Shown: positions 4,174-5,112 of the stretch, piece by piece | Position numbering within the stretch: the stretch's first letter is position 1 | How the letters are laid out: each line of letters starts with the position of its first letter | Assembly (NCBI GenBank): GCA_958446555.1 | Contig: CAUCWU010000204.1 | Span: 1-5,112 of the forward strand | Reading direction: 5' to 3' | Origin: an uncultured Lachnospiraceae bacterium | Lineage (GTDB): Bacteria; Bacillota; Clostridia; Lachnospirales; Lachnospiraceae | DNA: 5,112 bases | The notes under the pieces: generated by a model | Database searches by the model: none | The model's input: the letters and a program-made list of their open reading frames with translations, nothing else | What the model was told of the DNA's origin: nothing | Made by a program: the position numbers and the translations under genes

Positions 4174-5112
4174 AGTGACTTTACCTTTGCCTTTCTGATG
4201 ATGAGAATAAATACCGGTGCACCGATCAGTGCTGTGACAATACCTGATTCCAATTCGCCAGGACTTCCCAAAATTCGTCCCATTGTATCTGCAAATAGAA
4301 GTAAGGCTGCGCCACCAACTGCAGACAGCGGAAGAATCTTTTTCATATCTGGACCAATTACCATACGAAACAGATGCGGAACCATCAGACCCACAAAGCT
4401 GATCGGTCCGGCAAGTGCTGTCGTTGATGCACACAAAAGTACGCCTGCAAGAGAAGCAAATGCTCTTGTAAGCGGCACATTCAAGCCAAGTCCAGTTGCC
4501 GCCTCATCCCCAAGTGCCAATGTGTTTAGCGGAGCTGCCATGCAAATGCTGACGACAAATCCAATCACAAAATATGGACACAACAAACGGATGTCTGCCC
4601 AGCTTGCACCGCCAATATTTCCTGTCTGCCAAAATCGAAACTGATCCATCACCTGATTGTTTGGAAGCATGACTGTATTGACAAGAGACTGCAACGCAGT
4701 TCCAGCAGCCGCACCGGCAAGTGCCAATTTAATTGGCGTTGCACCATTTCCTCCAATCGATGCCAAGCCATATACGAGTACTGCTGTCGCAGCTGCTCCG
4801 GCAAATGCCAACCAAATATACTGACTTCCCTTGCTGATATGGAAAAAAGCGATTCCACACACAACAAAAAGAGAAGCGCCAGTGTTGACACCCAAAATAC
4901 TCGGGTCGGCAATCGGATTTCTTGTCACTGCCTGCATTAATGCGCCTGATACGCTAAGCGATGCTCCTGCCAAAATACCAAACACAGTTCTTGGGATTCT
5001 AGCCTGTACAACATTGTTTTCAAACGTGTCCTCTCCCAGATGAAAAAGGCTTCGAATGACAGTGGGAAAGCCCACGGATTTTGATCCGCAGGCTATTGAT
5101 GCCAGTACACAA
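4170..5112 (-). CDS. ABC transporter permease, FecCD family (first permease), N-terminus beyond the right edge
   Basis: The visible 313 residues are the bulk of a second FecCD/BtuC-type permease. The frame remains open to the window edge: CVLASIACGSKSVGFP precedes the GTG at 5075. That segment fits the conserved region after the first membrane helix, so 5075 is not the real start and roughly 20-40 residues are missing. Landmarks are ARIPRTVFGILAGASLSVSG, the following ALMQAVTRNPIADPSILG, the coupling segment ALGDEAATGLGLNV, and GPISFVGLMVPHLFRMVIG near the C-terminus. It is the first gene of the operon seen here and overlaps the next permease by GTGA. A substrate-binding lipoprotein gene would be expected nearby, probably beyond the edge. 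Confidence 0.93.
   Translation of the reverse strand, partial: CVLASIACGSKSVGFPTVIRSLFHLGEDTFENNVVQARIPRTVFGILAGASLSVSGALMQAVTRNPIADPSILGVNTGASLFVVCGIAFFHISKGSQYIWLAFAGAAATAVLVYGLASIGGNGATPIKLALAGAAAGTALQSLVNTVMLPNNQVMDQFRFWQTGNIGGASWADIRLLCPYFVIGFVVSICMAAPLNTLALGDEAATGLGLNVPLTRAFASLAGVLLCASTTALAGPISFVGLMVPHLFRMVIGPDMKKILPLSAVGGAALLLFADTMGRILGSPGELESGIVTALIGAPVFILIIRKAKVKSL

Noticed and set aside
4174..4434. An N-terminal extension of the second permease to 4434
   Set aside because: The extra frame overlaps the conserved C-terminal part of the first permease, is Cys/Ser/Arg-rich without membrane character, and a coupled GTG start with ribosome site exists at 4173.

Overview
The window looks like a chromosome segment of a low- to mid-GC Gram-positive bacterium. 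It is most likely a gut Clostridia/Lachnospiraceae relative: strong AGGAGG-type ribosome sites, consensus sigma-A promoters, and a HicA variant carrying PRSGSSHYTFRK, a form I associate from memory with that group. The taxonomic assignment is inference. No rRNA, tRNA, CRISPR array or complete insertion sequence was seen.

Layout. Bases 1-36 hold the first 12 codons of a minus-strand gene that runs off the left edge, with its own ribosome site. Bases 65-104 form a perfect 19-bp inverted repeat that swallows the hicB stop codon. Bases 100-703 (minus) are a type II toxin-antitoxin pair, hicA then hicB, overlapping by 20 nt, with a near-consensus promoter at 724-752 whose spacer is filled by two 12-bp tandem repeats (likely operator). 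Bases 766-1154 contain no intact gene but are not empty. The right half is the decayed 3' end of a type II thymidine kinase gene (tdk), with a plus-strand promoter at 928-956. Bases 1155-2168 (plus) encode an AraC-family regulator resembling PchR-type siderophore regulators. Its start overlaps the stop of the tdk remnant and its ribosome site lies inside it. From the right edge to 2154 (minus) runs an ABC importer operon of the iron-siderophore/heme/cobalamin (FecCDE/BtuCD) family: a permease whose N-terminus is off the window, a second permease translationally coupled to it, and an ATPase.

How it works together. The two permeases and the ATPase would form the membrane part of an importer; the substrate-binding protein is not in the window and may lie beyond the right edge. 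The convergent AraC regulator is a natural candidate for ligand-responsive control of this importer, but that link is inference from family and proximity. The regulator and ATPase genes overlap tail to tail by 15 bp, and each appears to have its transcription terminator inside the other's coding region.

No clearly new multi-gene system is visible. The items most worth a second look are the interlocked convergent terminators with the charged ATPase C-terminal tail, the tdk remnant whose sequence now serves as the regulator's leader, the hicAB tandem-repeat operator, and the perfect palindrome at the hicB stop codon.
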